Source: Gluconobacter vitians (lineage in GTDB: Bacteria; Pseudomonadota; Alphaproteobacteria; Acetobacterales; Acetobacteraceae). From it: a DNA stretch of 64,000 bases. The notes beneath the pieces are model-generated. The model saw only the letters and a list, made by a program, of their open reading frames with translations, did not search any database and was not told where the DNA came from. The translations under genes and the position numbers were made by a program. Below, piece after piece: positions 52,805 through 60,637 of this stretch. Each line of letters starts with the position of its first letter. Position 1 is the stretch's first letter. The stretch lies in the NCBI RefSeq assembly GCF_015244565.1, contig NZ_JABCQG010000005.1, positions 124,001-188,000 of the forward strand, written 5' to 3'.

Positions 52805-53420
52805 AGCTGGCCACCATGTTCAGCAGGTTGCGCTGACGCCGCGTGGCAAGCCGTGCGGCCGTGAGCACGGAACGGGCCTGCGAAATGGCGGTGTCGAGAT
52901 CCGAGTTGATGATCGTGTGATCGAACTCGGCCCAGTGGGAAATTTCATCCAGCGCCGCCTTCATGCGCTTGGCGATTTCTTCCGGATGGTCCGAGGCCCG
53001 CTTGTTCAGCCGGCGTTCCAGCTCTTCCAGAGACGGCGGCAGGACGAACAGGCTCACCACATCGTCCGGCAGCGCCGCGCGCAGCAGACGATGGCCCTGC
53101 CAGTCGATGTCGAACACCATGTCATGCCCGGCATCCAGCGCTTCCTCGACGGGCGCACGCGGCGTGCCATATCCCCGTCCGAAGACCTCCGCCCATTCCA
53201 GAAGCTCGCCATCCGCGGCCATGCGGCGGAACTCCGCGATATCCCGGAAATGATAATGCACCCCCTCGACTTCCCCCGGGCGCGGACCGCGCGTCGTGAC
53301 CGAGACGGAGTGGCGCAGTGTGGGTTCCGAAGCGCGCAGGGCGTTGGCAATGGTGGACTTGCCCGCACCAGACGGGGCCGAGATCACCAGACAGACGCCA
53401 CGGCGGGGCAGTTGGGTCAT
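52794..53420 (-). CDS. gmk: Guanylate kinase
   Basis: The 208-residue kinase phosphorylates GMP to GDP. Its P-loop SAPSGAGKST is at about 14-23; SVSVTTRGPRPGEVEGVHYHF is the GMP-binding region, with DMVFDIDWQGHRLLR for the nucleotide lid base, and the adenine-loop region near 130-150. Length is standard. It is alone on its strand, with a dispersed repeat upstream. Confidence 0.96.
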   Translation of the reverse strand: MTQLPRRGVCLVISAPSGAGKSTIANALRASEPTLRHSVSVTTRGPRPGEVEGVHYHFRDIAEFRRMAADGELLEWAEVFGRGYGTPRAPVEEALDAGHDMVFDIDWQGHRLLRAALPDDVVSLFVLPPSLEELERRLNKRASDHPEEIAKRMKAALDEISHWAEFDHTIINSDLDTAISQARSVLTAARLATRRQRNLLNMVASFSR

Positions 53421-53501
53421 GGGGTCTCCTTGGAATAATGAACCAGACAGGAATGTTCTGCCGAAGCGTCTAGCGTAAAGGGGGCGGCTCTGGCCAGATA
53501 T

Positions 53502-53616
53502 TCAGGGCTCTCCCCTGAAACCCGCCAAAGGCCGGGGGCCTTTGGAAACCGCTTAATTTGGAATCGGGATCAAAGGGGCGAGCCCCTTTGTGGGGTGCGG
53601 GGCAAAGCCCCTGCCC
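53502..53616. repeat. GC-rich dispersed palindromic repeat
   Basis: The 115-base stretch between gmk and the AI-2E-type gene is a chain of hairpins: CCAAAGGCC/GGCCTTTGG (53525-53545), AAAGGGGC/GCCCCTTT (53572-53589) and GGGGC/GCCCC (53599-53611), with outer CAGGGCTC/GGGGC-type matches. This is the shape of dispersed intergenic repeats common in acetic acid bacteria. It ends at the stop codon of the reverse-strand gene. Confidence 0.8.
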
Positions 53617-54876
53617 TCACGGCTCGGACTGAAGCTGCGCGACAATGGCACTGCTGATCGTCCGCCGCGTCGGGCCGCCCAGCACATGGCCGAGCGGTGC
53701 CAGCACTTCAATATGATCACAGACGATCTTGAAGACCGCGAGCATCGGCACGGACAGGAAGGCACCCGAAATACCCCACATCCAGTCCCAGAACAGCAGT
53801 GATCCCATGACGAAGACGGGATTGAGCGTGAAGCGCCGGGCCAGCAGCATGGGCGTGATGGTCTCGCCTTCCAGCACATGGATCAGCAGATAGATCGACG
53901 GCGGCAGGAGCGCGTAGAGCAGGGATGGAAAGCTGAACAGCCCGACCACGAAATAGACCACCACACCCGTCAGAGGCCCAATGATGGGAATGTAGTTCAG
54001 CAGGAAGGCCAGCACGCCCCACAGGAGCGGGTTGGGCATACCGGTGGCCCAGCACTGGATCATGTTCACCAGCCCGACACCCAGATTCATCATCGTGATC
54101 GTCACAAGATAGAGCGAGACGTTCTGCTCGATCTGCGTCGCCATTTCCACGAGGCGGCGTTTTTTGGCGTAGGTCGGCATGATCTCGACGCAGCGGCGCA
54201 GGAGCGTGTCGCCTTCCGTCATGAGAAAGAACAGCATCAGCAGCATCGAGAAGAAGCCGCCGGCTAGTTCGCGTGTTCCAGCCAGGACGGATGAGCCAAG
54301 TCGCGAGAGGGCCGTCTCCCCCCCGATCGTCCCTGTCACGCCACGCGTGGTGCGCGTTGTGCCCGAATGTCCGCTGAACATGGCCGACAGGCGCATGTAG
54401 TCGCGTTGAACCACATCAATTGGCCCGCTGAGCACGGCCAGCTTGCTTTGCAATGCGGGAAGGGTCTGCGGCGCGCGGGTGATCCAGCCGGCGGCCGGGA
54501 CGGAAATCGTCGTGGCAATACCGCCCACGATTCCGAACATCATGACGATCAGCATCAGCCCGGCCAGATGCCGGGGAAGATGCAGACGCTGTGTGAGGAA
54601 TCGCATCGGCGCAATCATCAGCAGGTTCAGGACGAGTGCGAAGACGAAAGGCAGGAGAATGGGCGCTGTGAAATACAGCGAATAGAAGACCGCCAGAACC
54701 GTCAGGATCAGGACGCAGATGTCCCGGATGTTCAGATGTTCGCGCAGCAGGTTGCGATCGAGCGTCGGGTCCAGAAAATCGCCGTCCGGCGCCAGTCTGT
54801 CTCCTGGTCGGTCGGATGGAGAGGCACTGTCGCTACAGGCAGGGTCGGCGGAAGACGCAGTGGGACGGCCGGACAT
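53617..54876 (-). CDS. AI-2E-family transporter (PerM-like)
   Basis: The 419-residue membrane protein has eight or so helices and the AI-2E transport family pattern: an early VFYSLYFTAPILLPFVFALVLNLLMIAPM pair of helices, a large periplasmic-type region near 130-220, GVLAFLLNYIPIIGPLTGVVVYFVVG and GETITPMLLARRFTLNPVFVMGSLLFWDWMWG, which are diagnostic. Substrate is unknown; family members include sodium/proton exchangers as well as autoinducer exporters. The first 70 residues are polar and cytoplasmic. ATG 54876 is favoured over 54987, though the ribosome binding site is weak. Confidence 0.87.
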   Translation of the reverse strand: MSGRPTASSADPACSDSASPSDRPGDRLAPDGDFLDPTLDRNLLREHLNIRDICVLILTVLAVFYSLYFTAPILLPFVFALVLNLLMIAPMRFLTQRLHLPRHLAGLMLIVMMFGIVGGIATTISVPAAGWITRAPQTLPALQSKLAVLSGPIDVVQRDYMRLSAMFSGHSGTTRTTRGVTGTIGGETALSRLGSSVLAGTRELAGGFFSMLLMLFFLMTEGDTLLRRCVEIMPTYAKKRRLVEMATQIEQNVSLYLVTITMMNLGVGLVNMIQCWATGMPNPLLWGVLAFLLNYIPIIGPLTGVVVYFVVGLFSFPSLLYALLPPSIYLLIHVLEGETITPMLLARRFTLNPVFVMGSLLFWDWMWGISGAFLSVPMLAVFKIVCDHIEVLAPLGHVLGGPTRRTISSAIVAQLQSEP

Positions 54877-55006
54877 GTTTTCTGCCTGAAGCGAAAGACG
54901 GAACGCACGGATCGGAACGATCCGCGAAAGGACACAGTTGCGTGTTCTGCCCAAAAACCCCCTTGAACTCCAGTGGCATCCGGTCACTAAATCATGAGGA
55001 GCACCG

Positions 55007-55060
55007 ATGGATGCGTGGTCTGACGCATCTGCCGGTTATCGCAGACAAAGGAGAATCATC
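55007..55060 (+). promoter_or_regulatory. Alternative in-frame start and ribosome binding site before pqqA
   Basis: GAGGAG at 54996-55001 stands 5 bases before ATG 55007. From there 18 codons (MDAWSDASAGYRRQRRII) run in the same frame into the ATG of pqqA at 55061. If used, it would make a 44-residue PqqA with an extended leader. The known 26-residue form starts at 55061 behind AAAGGAG. No codon in the stretch is a stop. Confidence 0.55.
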
Positions 55061-55141
55061 ATGGCCTGGAACACACCGAAAGTTACCGAAATCCCGCTGG
55101 GCGCAGAAATCAACTCGTATGTCTGCGGCGAGAAGAAATAA
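55061..55141 (+). CDS. pqqA: Coenzyme PQQ precursor peptide PqqA
   Basis: The 26-residue peptide is MAWNTPKVTEIPLGAEINSY followed by VCGEKK. Glu16 and Tyr20, spaced E-x3-Y, are the residues that PqqE crosslinks and that become the body of pyrroloquinoline quinone. AAAGGAG lies 6 bases before ATG 55061. The peptide is bound by PqqD and processed by PqqE and later proteases. A strong hairpin follows before pqqB. PQQ is the cofactor of the membrane glucose and polyol dehydrogenases of these bacteria. Confidence 0.97.
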   Translation: MAWNTPKVTEIPLGAEINSYVCGEKK

Positions 55142-55178
55142 GCCTCTTCCCTGAGGTACAGTCCTTGAGGAATATGGC

Positions 55179-55208
55179 ACGGCCGCTCCCCCATGGAGCG
55201 GCCGTTTT
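55179..55208 (+). terminator. Hairpin between pqqA and pqqB (attenuator)
   Basis: ACGGCCGCTCC (55179-55189) and GGAGCGGCCGT (55195-55205) form a perfect 11-bp stem with a 5-base loop and are followed by TTTT. It should stop part of the transcription after pqqA, giving more of the small precursor than of the enzymes, as seen in other pqq operons. Confidence 0.85.
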
Positions 55209-55255
55209 CGTTCATGGGCGTCGCAGGGCGCCCCAGTCAGACGGTTTGTGAAAAA

Positions 55256-56170
55256 ATGATTGATGTCATCGTGCTCGGCGCGGCGGCAGGGGGCGGTTTT
55301 CCGCAGTGGAACTCCGCAGCACCCGGCTGTGTGGCCGCCCGCACGCGACAGGGCGCAAAAGCCCGGACCCAGGCCTCCCTTGCCGTCAGCGCCGACGGAA
55401 AGCGCTGGTTCATTCTCAACGCCTCGCCCGACCTGCGGCAGCAGATCATCAGTACACCGGCCCTGCACCATCAGGGCAGTCTGCGCGGCACCCCCATTCA
55501 GGGCGTCGTCCTGACCTGCGGCGAGATTGATGCCGTAACAGGTCTTCTGACCCTGCGGGAGCGTGAACCTTTTACGCTGATGGGCAGCGACTCGACCCTC
55601 CAGCAGCTTGCGGATAACCCGATTTTCGGCGCGCTCGATCCCGCAATCGTCCCGCGCGTTCCGCTCATTCTCGATGAAGCCACGTCCCTGATGAACAAGG
55701 ACGGGATTCCGTCCGGCCTTCTGCTCACGGCCTTCGCCGTTCCTGGCAAGGCGCCGCTCTACGCGGAAGCCGCCGGTTCACGCCCGGACGAGACGCTGGG
55801 TCTGTCCATTACGGATGGAAAGAAGACGCTGCTCTTCATTCCCGGCTGTGCACAGATCACGCCGGGAATCGTGGAACGGGTGGCCGCAGCCGATCTCGTG
55901 TTCTTTGACGGGACGTTGTGGCGGGATGACGAAATGATCCGCGCCGGATTGAGCCCGAAGAGCGGACAGCGGATGGGGCATGTGTCCGTGAATGATGCCG
56001 GGGGACCGGTCGAATGTTTCACGACATGCGAAAAACCCCGTAAAGTGTTGATTCATATCAACAACTCTAATCCAATTCTGTTCGAAGACAGCCCCGAACG
56101 CAAAGACGTCGAACGCGCCGGATGGACGGTTGCGGAAGACGGCATGACTTTCAGACTGGACACACCATGA
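55256..56170 (+). CDS. pqqB: PQQ biosynthesis protein PqqB
   Basis: The 304-residue protein is a metallo-beta-lactamase-fold enzyme. It starts MIDVIVLGAAAGGGFPQWN and has FILNASPDLRQQI near residue 70, GVVLTCGEIDAVTGLLTLRE near 90 (a dihydroxylated-tyrosine-binding site in family members) and SGQRMGHVSVNDAGG near 240. PqqB is thought to be an iron-dependent hydroxylase acting on the PqqA-derived tyrosine. ATG 55256 lies beyond the attenuator hairpin; binding site is weak. It overlaps pqqC by 4 bases. Confidence 0.95.
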   Translation: MIDVIVLGAAAGGGFPQWNSAAPGCVAARTRQGAKARTQASLAVSADGKRWFILNASPDLRQQIISTPALHHQGSLRGTPIQGVVLTCGEIDAVTGLLTLREREPFTLMGSDSTLQQLADNPIFGALDPAIVPRVPLILDEATSLMNKDGIPSGLLLTAFAVPGKAPLYAEAAGSRPDETLGLSITDGKKTLLFIPGCAQITPGIVERVAAADLVFFDGTLWRDDEMIRAGLSPKSGQRMGHVSVNDAGGPVECFTTCEKPRKVLIHINNSNPILFEDSPERKDVERAGWTVAEDGMTFRLDTP

Positions 56171-56886
56171 CGCTCCTCACACCTGACCAGCTTGAAGCAC
56201 AGCTTCGCCAGATCGGGGCCGAGCGGTACCACAACCGGCACCCGTTCCATCGCAAGCTGCATGACGGCAAGCTCGACAAGGCTCAGGTTCAGGCCTGGGC
56301 GCTGAACCGCTATTATTATCAGGCCCGCATTCCGGCCAAGGATGCGACGCTTCTCGCACGCCTTCCGACGGCCGAACTGCGCCGCGAATGGCGTCGCCGG
56401 ATCGAAGACCATGACGGCACGGAACCCGGAACGGGTGGTGTCGCGCGCTGGCTGATGCTGACGGATGGTCTGGGGCTGGATCGGGATTATGTGGAAAGCC
56501 TCGAGGGCCTGCTTCCCGCCACGCGCTTTTCGGTCGATGCCTATGTGAACTTCGTGCGGGATCAGTCGATTTTGGCGGCCATTGCGTCGTCGCTGACGGA
56601 ACTGTTTTCGCCGACGATCATCAGCGAGCGCGTCTCAGGCATGCTGCGTCACTATGATTTCGTGTCGGAAAAGACGCTGGCCTATTTCACGCCCCGTCTG
56701 ACGCAGGCCCCGCGGGATTCCGATTTCGCGCTGGCCTATGTTCGCGAAAATGCCCGCACGCCAGAGCAGCAGAAAGAAGTCCTCGGTGCGCTTGAGTTCA
56801 AGTGCTCCGTCCTATGGACGATGCTGGATGCTCTCGACTACGCCTATGTGAAAGGTCACATCCCACCGGGTGCCTTCGTTCCATGA
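56167..56886 (+). CDS. pqqC: Pyrroloquinoline quinone synthase PqqC
   Basis: The 239-residue cofactorless oxidase performs the last ring closure and eight-electron oxidation to PQQ. Typical are YHNRHPFHRKLHDGKLDKAQVQAWALNRYYYQARIPAKDA, WRRRIEDHDGTEPGTGGVARWL and YVKGHIPPGAF near the C-terminus, with the conserved His, Tyr and Arg of the active site. It is helical, haem-oxygenase-like. ATG 56167 overlaps the pqqB stop (ATGA), and the end overlaps pqqD in the same way. Confidence 0.97.
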   Translation: MTLLTPDQLEAQLRQIGAERYHNRHPFHRKLHDGKLDKAQVQAWALNRYYYQARIPAKDATLLARLPTAELRREWRRRIEDHDGTEPGTGGVARWLMLTDGLGLDRDYVESLEGLLPATRFSVDAYVNFVRDQSILAAIASSLTELFSPTIISERVSGMLRHYDFVSEKTLAYFTPRLTQAPRDSDFALAYVRENARTPEQQKEVLGALEFKCSVLWTMLDALDYAYVKGHIPPGAFVP

Positions 56887-57173
56887 CGGAGACCCCTCGT
56901 ATCGTAACGGAGGAGACGGTTCTCTCCTTCGCCCGCGGCCACCGGCTCCAGCATGATCGCGTGCGGGATCTGTGGATCGTACAGGCGCCTGAAAAAGCAT
57001 TTGTGATTGAGGGCGCCGCGCCGCATATTCTGCGGCTGCTGGATGGGAAGCGCAGCGTCGGCGACATCATTCAGCAGCTTGCAATCGAGTTTTCCGCCCC
57101 GCGTGAGGTCATTGCGAAGGATGTCCTCGCGCTTCTTTCTGAACTGACAGAAAAGAACGTCCTGCACACATGA
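56883..57173 (+). CDS. pqqD: PqqA-binding chaperone PqqD
   Basis: The 96-residue protein is a RiPP recognition element that holds PqqA and presents it to PqqE. It has RGHRLQHDRVRDLWIVQAPEKAFVI, then LRLLDGKRSVGDIIQQLAIEF and a winged-helix end VLALLSELTEKNVL, as in PqqD. It overlaps both neighbours by 4 bases, so pqqB-pqqC-pqqD-pqqE are coupled. Some relatives fuse PqqD to PqqC; here they are separate. Confidence 0.95.
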   Translation: MTETPRIVTEETVLSFARGHRLQHDRVRDLWIVQAPEKAFVIEGAAPHILRLLDGKRSVGDIIQQLAIEFSAPREVIAKDVLALLSELTEKNVLHT

Positions 57174-58240
57174 CACTCCCTTCGCCGCCGATGAGCCTTC
57201 TGGCTGAACTGACGCATCGTTGCCCGCTTTCCTGCCCTTACTGCTCCAATCCGCTTGAACTCGAACGCAAGGCGGCAGAACTCGACACGGCCACCTGGAC
57301 GTCTGTTCTGGAGCAGGCTGCCGAACTCGGCGTTCTGCAGGTTCATTTCTCCGGCGGCGAACCCATGGTCCGCCCTGATCTGGTCGATCTGGTTTCCGTC
57401 GCGCGGCGTCTCAACCTGTATTCCAACCTGATCACTTCCGGTGTTCTGCTGGACGAAGCAAAGCTGGAAGCTTTGGACAAGGCAGGGCTGGATCACATCC
57501 AGCTGTCCTTTCAGGACGTGACGGAGGCGGGGGCCGAGCGTATCGGCGGCCTCAAGGGCGCGCAGGTCCGCAAGATCGCGGCGGCGCGGCTCATCCGGGC
57601 GTCCGGCATTCCGATGACGCTCAATTTCGTGGTTCACAGGGAAAATGTCGCCCGCATCCCCGAGATGTTCGCTTTAGCACGGGAGCTTGGTGCGGGACGG
57701 GTCGAGATTGCACATACCCAGTATTATGGCTGGGGCCTGAAAAACCGCGATGCGCTTCTCCCCAGCCGGGACCAGCTGGAAGAATCCACACGCGCCGTGG
57801 AAGCGGAGCGCGCAAAAGGTGGTCTGTCCGTTGATTATGTGACGCCGGACTATCATGCAGACCGGCCCAAGCCCTGCATGGGGGGATGGGGCCAGCGTTT
57901 CGTGAATGTGACACCCTCGGGCCGGGTCCTGCCATGCCATGCAGCCGAAATCATCCCGGATGTCGCATTCCCGAATGTGCAAGATGTGACCCTGTCCGAA
58001 ATCTGGAACATCTCGCCGCTGTTCAACATGTTCCGCGGCACGGACTGGATGCCGGAACCCTGCCGCTCCTGCGAGCGCAAGGAGCGTGACTGGGGCGGGT
58101 GCCGCTGTCAGGCGATGGCGCTGACGGGGAATGCGGCGAATACTGACCCCGTGTGCAGTCTCTCCCCCTATCACGACCGGGTGGAACAGGCCGTCACCGA
58201 GGCGTCAGAAAGGCCGGAACTTCTCTACCGGCATTTCTGA
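57170..58240 (+). CDS. pqqE: PqqA peptide cyclase PqqE (radical SAM)
   Basis: The 356-residue radical SAM enzyme links Glu16 and Tyr20 of PqqA. The 4Fe-4S motif is Cys18, Cys22, Cys25 in HRCPLSCPYC, followed by VHFSGGEPMVRPDL. The C-terminal SPASM domain has CMGGWGQRF, RVLPCHAAEI, and the cluster EPCRSCERKERDWGGCRCQA for auxiliary iron-sulfur clusters. It ends the operon; no pqqF or pqqG lies beyond it, so the protease is encoded elsewhere. The ribH gene faces it across a hairpin. Confidence 0.97.
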   Translation: MTLPSPPMSLLAELTHRCPLSCPYCSNPLELERKAAELDTATWTSVLEQAAELGVLQVHFSGGEPMVRPDLVDLVSVARRLNLYSNLITSGVLLDEAKLEALDKAGLDHIQLSFQDVTEAGAERIGGLKGAQVRKIAAARLIRASGIPMTLNFVVHRENVARIPEMFALARELGAGRVEIAHTQYYGWGLKNRDALLPSRDQLEESTRAVEAERAKGGLSVDYVTPDYHADRPKPCMGGWGQRFVNVTPSGRVLPCHAAEIIPDVAFPNVQDVTLSEIWNISPLFNMFRGTDWMPEPCRSCERKERDWGGCRCQAMALTGNAANTDPVCSLSPYHDRVEQAVTEASERPELLYRHF

Positions 58241-58249
58241 CAGCACAGG

Positions 58250-58270
58250 AGCCCGGCCTGCCGCCGGGCT
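58250..58270. terminator. Hairpin between convergent pqqE and ribH
   Basis: AGCCCGGC (58250-58257) and GCCGGGCT (58263-58270) form a perfect 8-bp stem with a 5-base loop, 9 bases after pqqE and 2 before the ribH stop. It may be shared by both transcripts; no T-run is present. Confidence 0.65.
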
Positions 58271-58272
58271 GA

Positions 58273-58752
58273 TCAGGGCTGGCCGGGAACGTTCCGCAGG
58301 AAGGCTACGCTTTCCACACAGGCAGCGGCGGCTTCGCGGCCCTTATTCTCGGCATCCTTGCGGGAGCGGTCCACGGCCTGCTGTTCGGTGTAGGTCGTGA
58401 GGATTCCAAAGGCGATCGGCACTTCGGTGGCAAGCTGGGCCTGCATGATGCCGATGGTCGCGCCCAGCGAGATGAACTCGAAATGCGCGGTGTCACCCTT
58501 GATGACGCAGCCGAGGCAGATCACGCCTTCATACTTGCCGGACTTCGCCAGACGCTGTGCCAGAAGCGGCAGTTCGAAAGCGCCGGGCGCGTCATAAACG
58601 TCCACATCCGTGATGCCGCGTTCTTCCAGCCATTCGAGCGAACCGTTCTTCAGGCCGCCTGTGATGTTCGTGTTGAAGCGGCTGACCACGATGGCCATTT
58701 TCGGCGCGGGCGAGAGACGCAGGTCGGGGGCTACGGGGATGTGCTTGCTCAT
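58273..58752 (-). CDS. ribH: 6,7-dimethyl-8-ribityllumazine synthase
   Basis: The 159-residue enzyme condenses 3,4-dihydroxy-2-butanone 4-phosphate with the pyrimidine amine to give lumazine. It shows VVSRFNTNITGGLKNGSLEWL near residue 18, VYDAPGAFELPLLAQRLA near 52, VCLGCVIKGDTAHFEFI with the catalytic His near 85, and IAFGILTT. It is the last gene of the rib operon and overlaps ribBA by 4 bases. Confidence 0.96.
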   Translation of the reverse strand: MSKHIPVAPDLRLSPAPKMAIVVSRFNTNITGGLKNGSLEWLEERGITDVDVYDAPGAFELPLLAQRLAKSGKYEGVICLGCVIKGDTAHFEFISLGATIGIMQAQLATEVPIAFGILTTYTEQQAVDRSRKDAENKGREAAAACVESVAFLRNVPGQP

Positions 58753-60002
58753 GCCGGCTGTTCCTGAAGGAAATGGCCCATCCGCGTGCGTTTGGTCGCA
58801 AGATAGGCGCGGTTGAAAGGATTGGCCTCGATTTCCAGCCGTTCGCTGGATTTCACGTCAAAGCCGAAGCGGACCAGGTTGGATTCCTTGTCCGGATTGT
58901 TTGTCAGAAGGCGGAGCGAGTTCACGCCCAGATGGCGCAGCAGGTCGGCTGCCGCATCCCATTCACGGGCATCGGCGGGCAGTCCGAGGGCTTCATTGGC
59001 CTCCACCGTGTCCATGCCATGATCCTGAAGTTCGTAGGCGCGGATCTTGTTGGCCAGTCCGATCCCGCGTCCTTCATGGCCCCGCAGATAGACCAGCACG
59101 CCGGATTCCGACGCCGAAATCCGCTCCAGCGCCTCACGGAGCTGCGCGCCGCAGTCACAGCGCAGGGAGCCGAGCGCATCGCCGGTCACGCACTCCGAAT
59201 GCAGCCGCACCAGAGGCACGCCCTTGGACGGATCGCCCTTCACCAGCGCAACATGCTCCACACCATCGACAGCGCGGAAGGCATGGATGCGCAGATCGTG
59301 GCCACCGAAGATGCTTGGCAGGGCGGATTCGGCCACCATTTCGCCAGCGGCCGGGACGGGCGTGCAGATCAGGTCATGGCCTGCGACAGGACCACGGCCA
59401 TGCTCGCGGCACCAGTCCTGAAGGTCTGCGATGCTGACCACGGGCATGTTGTGTTTGGCGGCATATTTCCGAAGTTCCGGCAGGCGCATCATGCTGCCGT
59501 CATCGGCCATGATTTCGCAGATCACGCCTGCGGGTTCCAGCCCGGCCAGCCGCGCAATGTCAATGGAGCCTTCGGTATGGCCATTGCGGCCCAGAACGCC
59601 TTCCGGATGGGCGCGGAGCGGGAAGATATGCCCCGGCGAGACGACATCGTCCGGCGTGGCCGCCGGATTGGCCGCGACGACGATCGTACGGGCGCGGTCG
59701 GCGGCGGAAATGCCGGTCGTCACACCTGTTGCCGCTTCGATCGAAACCGTGAAGGCCGTGCCGCGCGGGTCGCGGTTGCGTGTGACCATGGGCGGCAGGC
59801 CAAGACGGTCCACCTGTTCGGCTTCCAGCGGCAGGCAGACCAGCCCGCGCGCCTCGCGGACCATGAAGTTGATGGCTTCCGGCGTGGCGAACTGCGCCGC
59901 CATGACCAGATCGCCTTCGTTCTCACGGTTCTCGTCATCGACCATGACGACCATGCCGCCGGCGCGGATGGCCTCGATGGCCGCTTTCAGGGACGGCTTC
60001 AT
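58749..60002 (-). CDS. ribBA: Dihydroxybutanone-phosphate synthase / GTP cyclohydrolase II
   Basis: The 417-residue fusion serves both branches of riboflavin synthesis. The N-terminal RibB part has DDENRENEGDLVMAAQ, DRARTIVVAA, GHIFPLRAHPEGVLGRNGHTEGSIDIARLAG and EIMADDGSMMRLPEL. The C-terminal RibA part (about 215-417) has the zinc site region SECVTGDALGSLRCDCGAQL and YLRGHEGRGIGLANKIRAYELQDHGMDTVEAN. The Cys residues of a functional GTP cyclohydrolase II are visible, so this half is probably active. It overlaps ribE and ribH by 4 bases each. Confidence 0.96.
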   Translation of the reverse strand: MKPSLKAAIEAIRAGGMVVMVDDENRENEGDLVMAAQFATPEAINFMVREARGLVCLPLEAEQVDRLGLPPMVTRNRDPRGTAFTVSIEAATGVTTGISAADRARTIVVAANPAATPDDVVSPGHIFPLRAHPEGVLGRNGHTEGSIDIARLAGLEPAGVICEIMADDGSMMRLPELRKYAAKHNMPVVSIADLQDWCREHGRGPVAGHDLICTPVPAAGEMVAESALPSIFGGHDLRIHAFRAVDGVEHVALVKGDPSKGVPLVRLHSECVTGDALGSLRCDCGAQLREALERISASESGVLVYLRGHEGRGIGLANKIRAYELQDHGMDTVEANEALGLPADAREWDAAADLLRHLGVNSLRLLTNNPDKESNLVRFGFDVKSSERLEIEANPFNRAYLATKRTRMGHFLQEQPA

Positions 60003-60637
60003 GATGCGGCCTTTGCAAGACTGGGCGAGAACCGCAGCAGGTTCTCGACATATTTGGAGAGCACATCGACTTCCACATCCATCCGGTCCCCGACCGACAG
60101 CGTGGAGAGGTTGGTGTGTTCCCAGGTGTGCGGAATGATCGTCAGGCCAACTTCGAAACCGGCCTGATTGCCACGGATGATGTCATCATGCAGTTCGTTC
60201 ACCGTCAGACTGATGCCGTCGAAGGTGATGGAACCCTTTTCCACGACATACTGGCGCAGGGCCTGTGGGACGAAGGCGCGCAGGGCATAGGAATCGCCCG
60301 CTTTTTCAACGCTGGCGAGGGTCGCCACGCCATCCACATGGCCCTGCACGATATGGCCCGAAAGCCGCGTGCTGGCGGCGACGGCGCGTTCCAGATTGAC
60401 GCGTGATCCGGGCTTGAGCTGGTCCAGCGGGGTGCGGGACAGGGTTTCGCCACTGAGATGGAACGTCGCCACGCCTGCTGAATCGAAAGTCTCGACTGTT
60501 AGACACACGCCGTTGACCGCCACGCTCTCGCCGAGTTCCAGATCAGGAAAGCCGGTCTCCACGGTCAGATCCATCGCTTTGGCACGGACGGAAGCGGAGC
60601 GGACGGTTCCCAGACGCTCTATGATTCCAGAGAACAT
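59999..60637 (-). CDS. ribE: Riboflavin synthase, alpha subunit
   Basis: The 212-residue enzyme makes riboflavin by dismutation of two lumazines. It is two repeated barrels: MFSGIIERLGTVRSA..., ESVAVNGVCLTVETFD, LERAVAASTRLSGHIVQGHVDGVATL, then the second copy VEKGSITFDGISLTVNELHDD and HTWEHTNLSTLSVGDRMDVEVDVLSKYVE. The N-terminus overlaps ribD by 19 bases, the C-terminus ribBA by 4. Confidence 0.96.
   Translation of the reverse strand: MFSGIIERLGTVRSASVRAKAMDLTVETGFPDLELGESVAVNGVCLTVETFDSAGVATFHLSGETLSRTPLDQLKPGSRVNLERAVAASTRLSGHIVQGHVDGVATLASVEKAGDSYALRAFVPQALRQYVVEKGSITFDGISLTVNELHDDIIRGNQAGFEVGLTIIPHTWEHTNLSTLSVGDRMDVEVDVLSKYVENLLRFSPSLAKAAS

Noticed and set aside
58773-60167. 464-codon + strand open frame opposite ribBA and ribE
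   Set aside because: Antisense shadow crossing two real overlapping genes.
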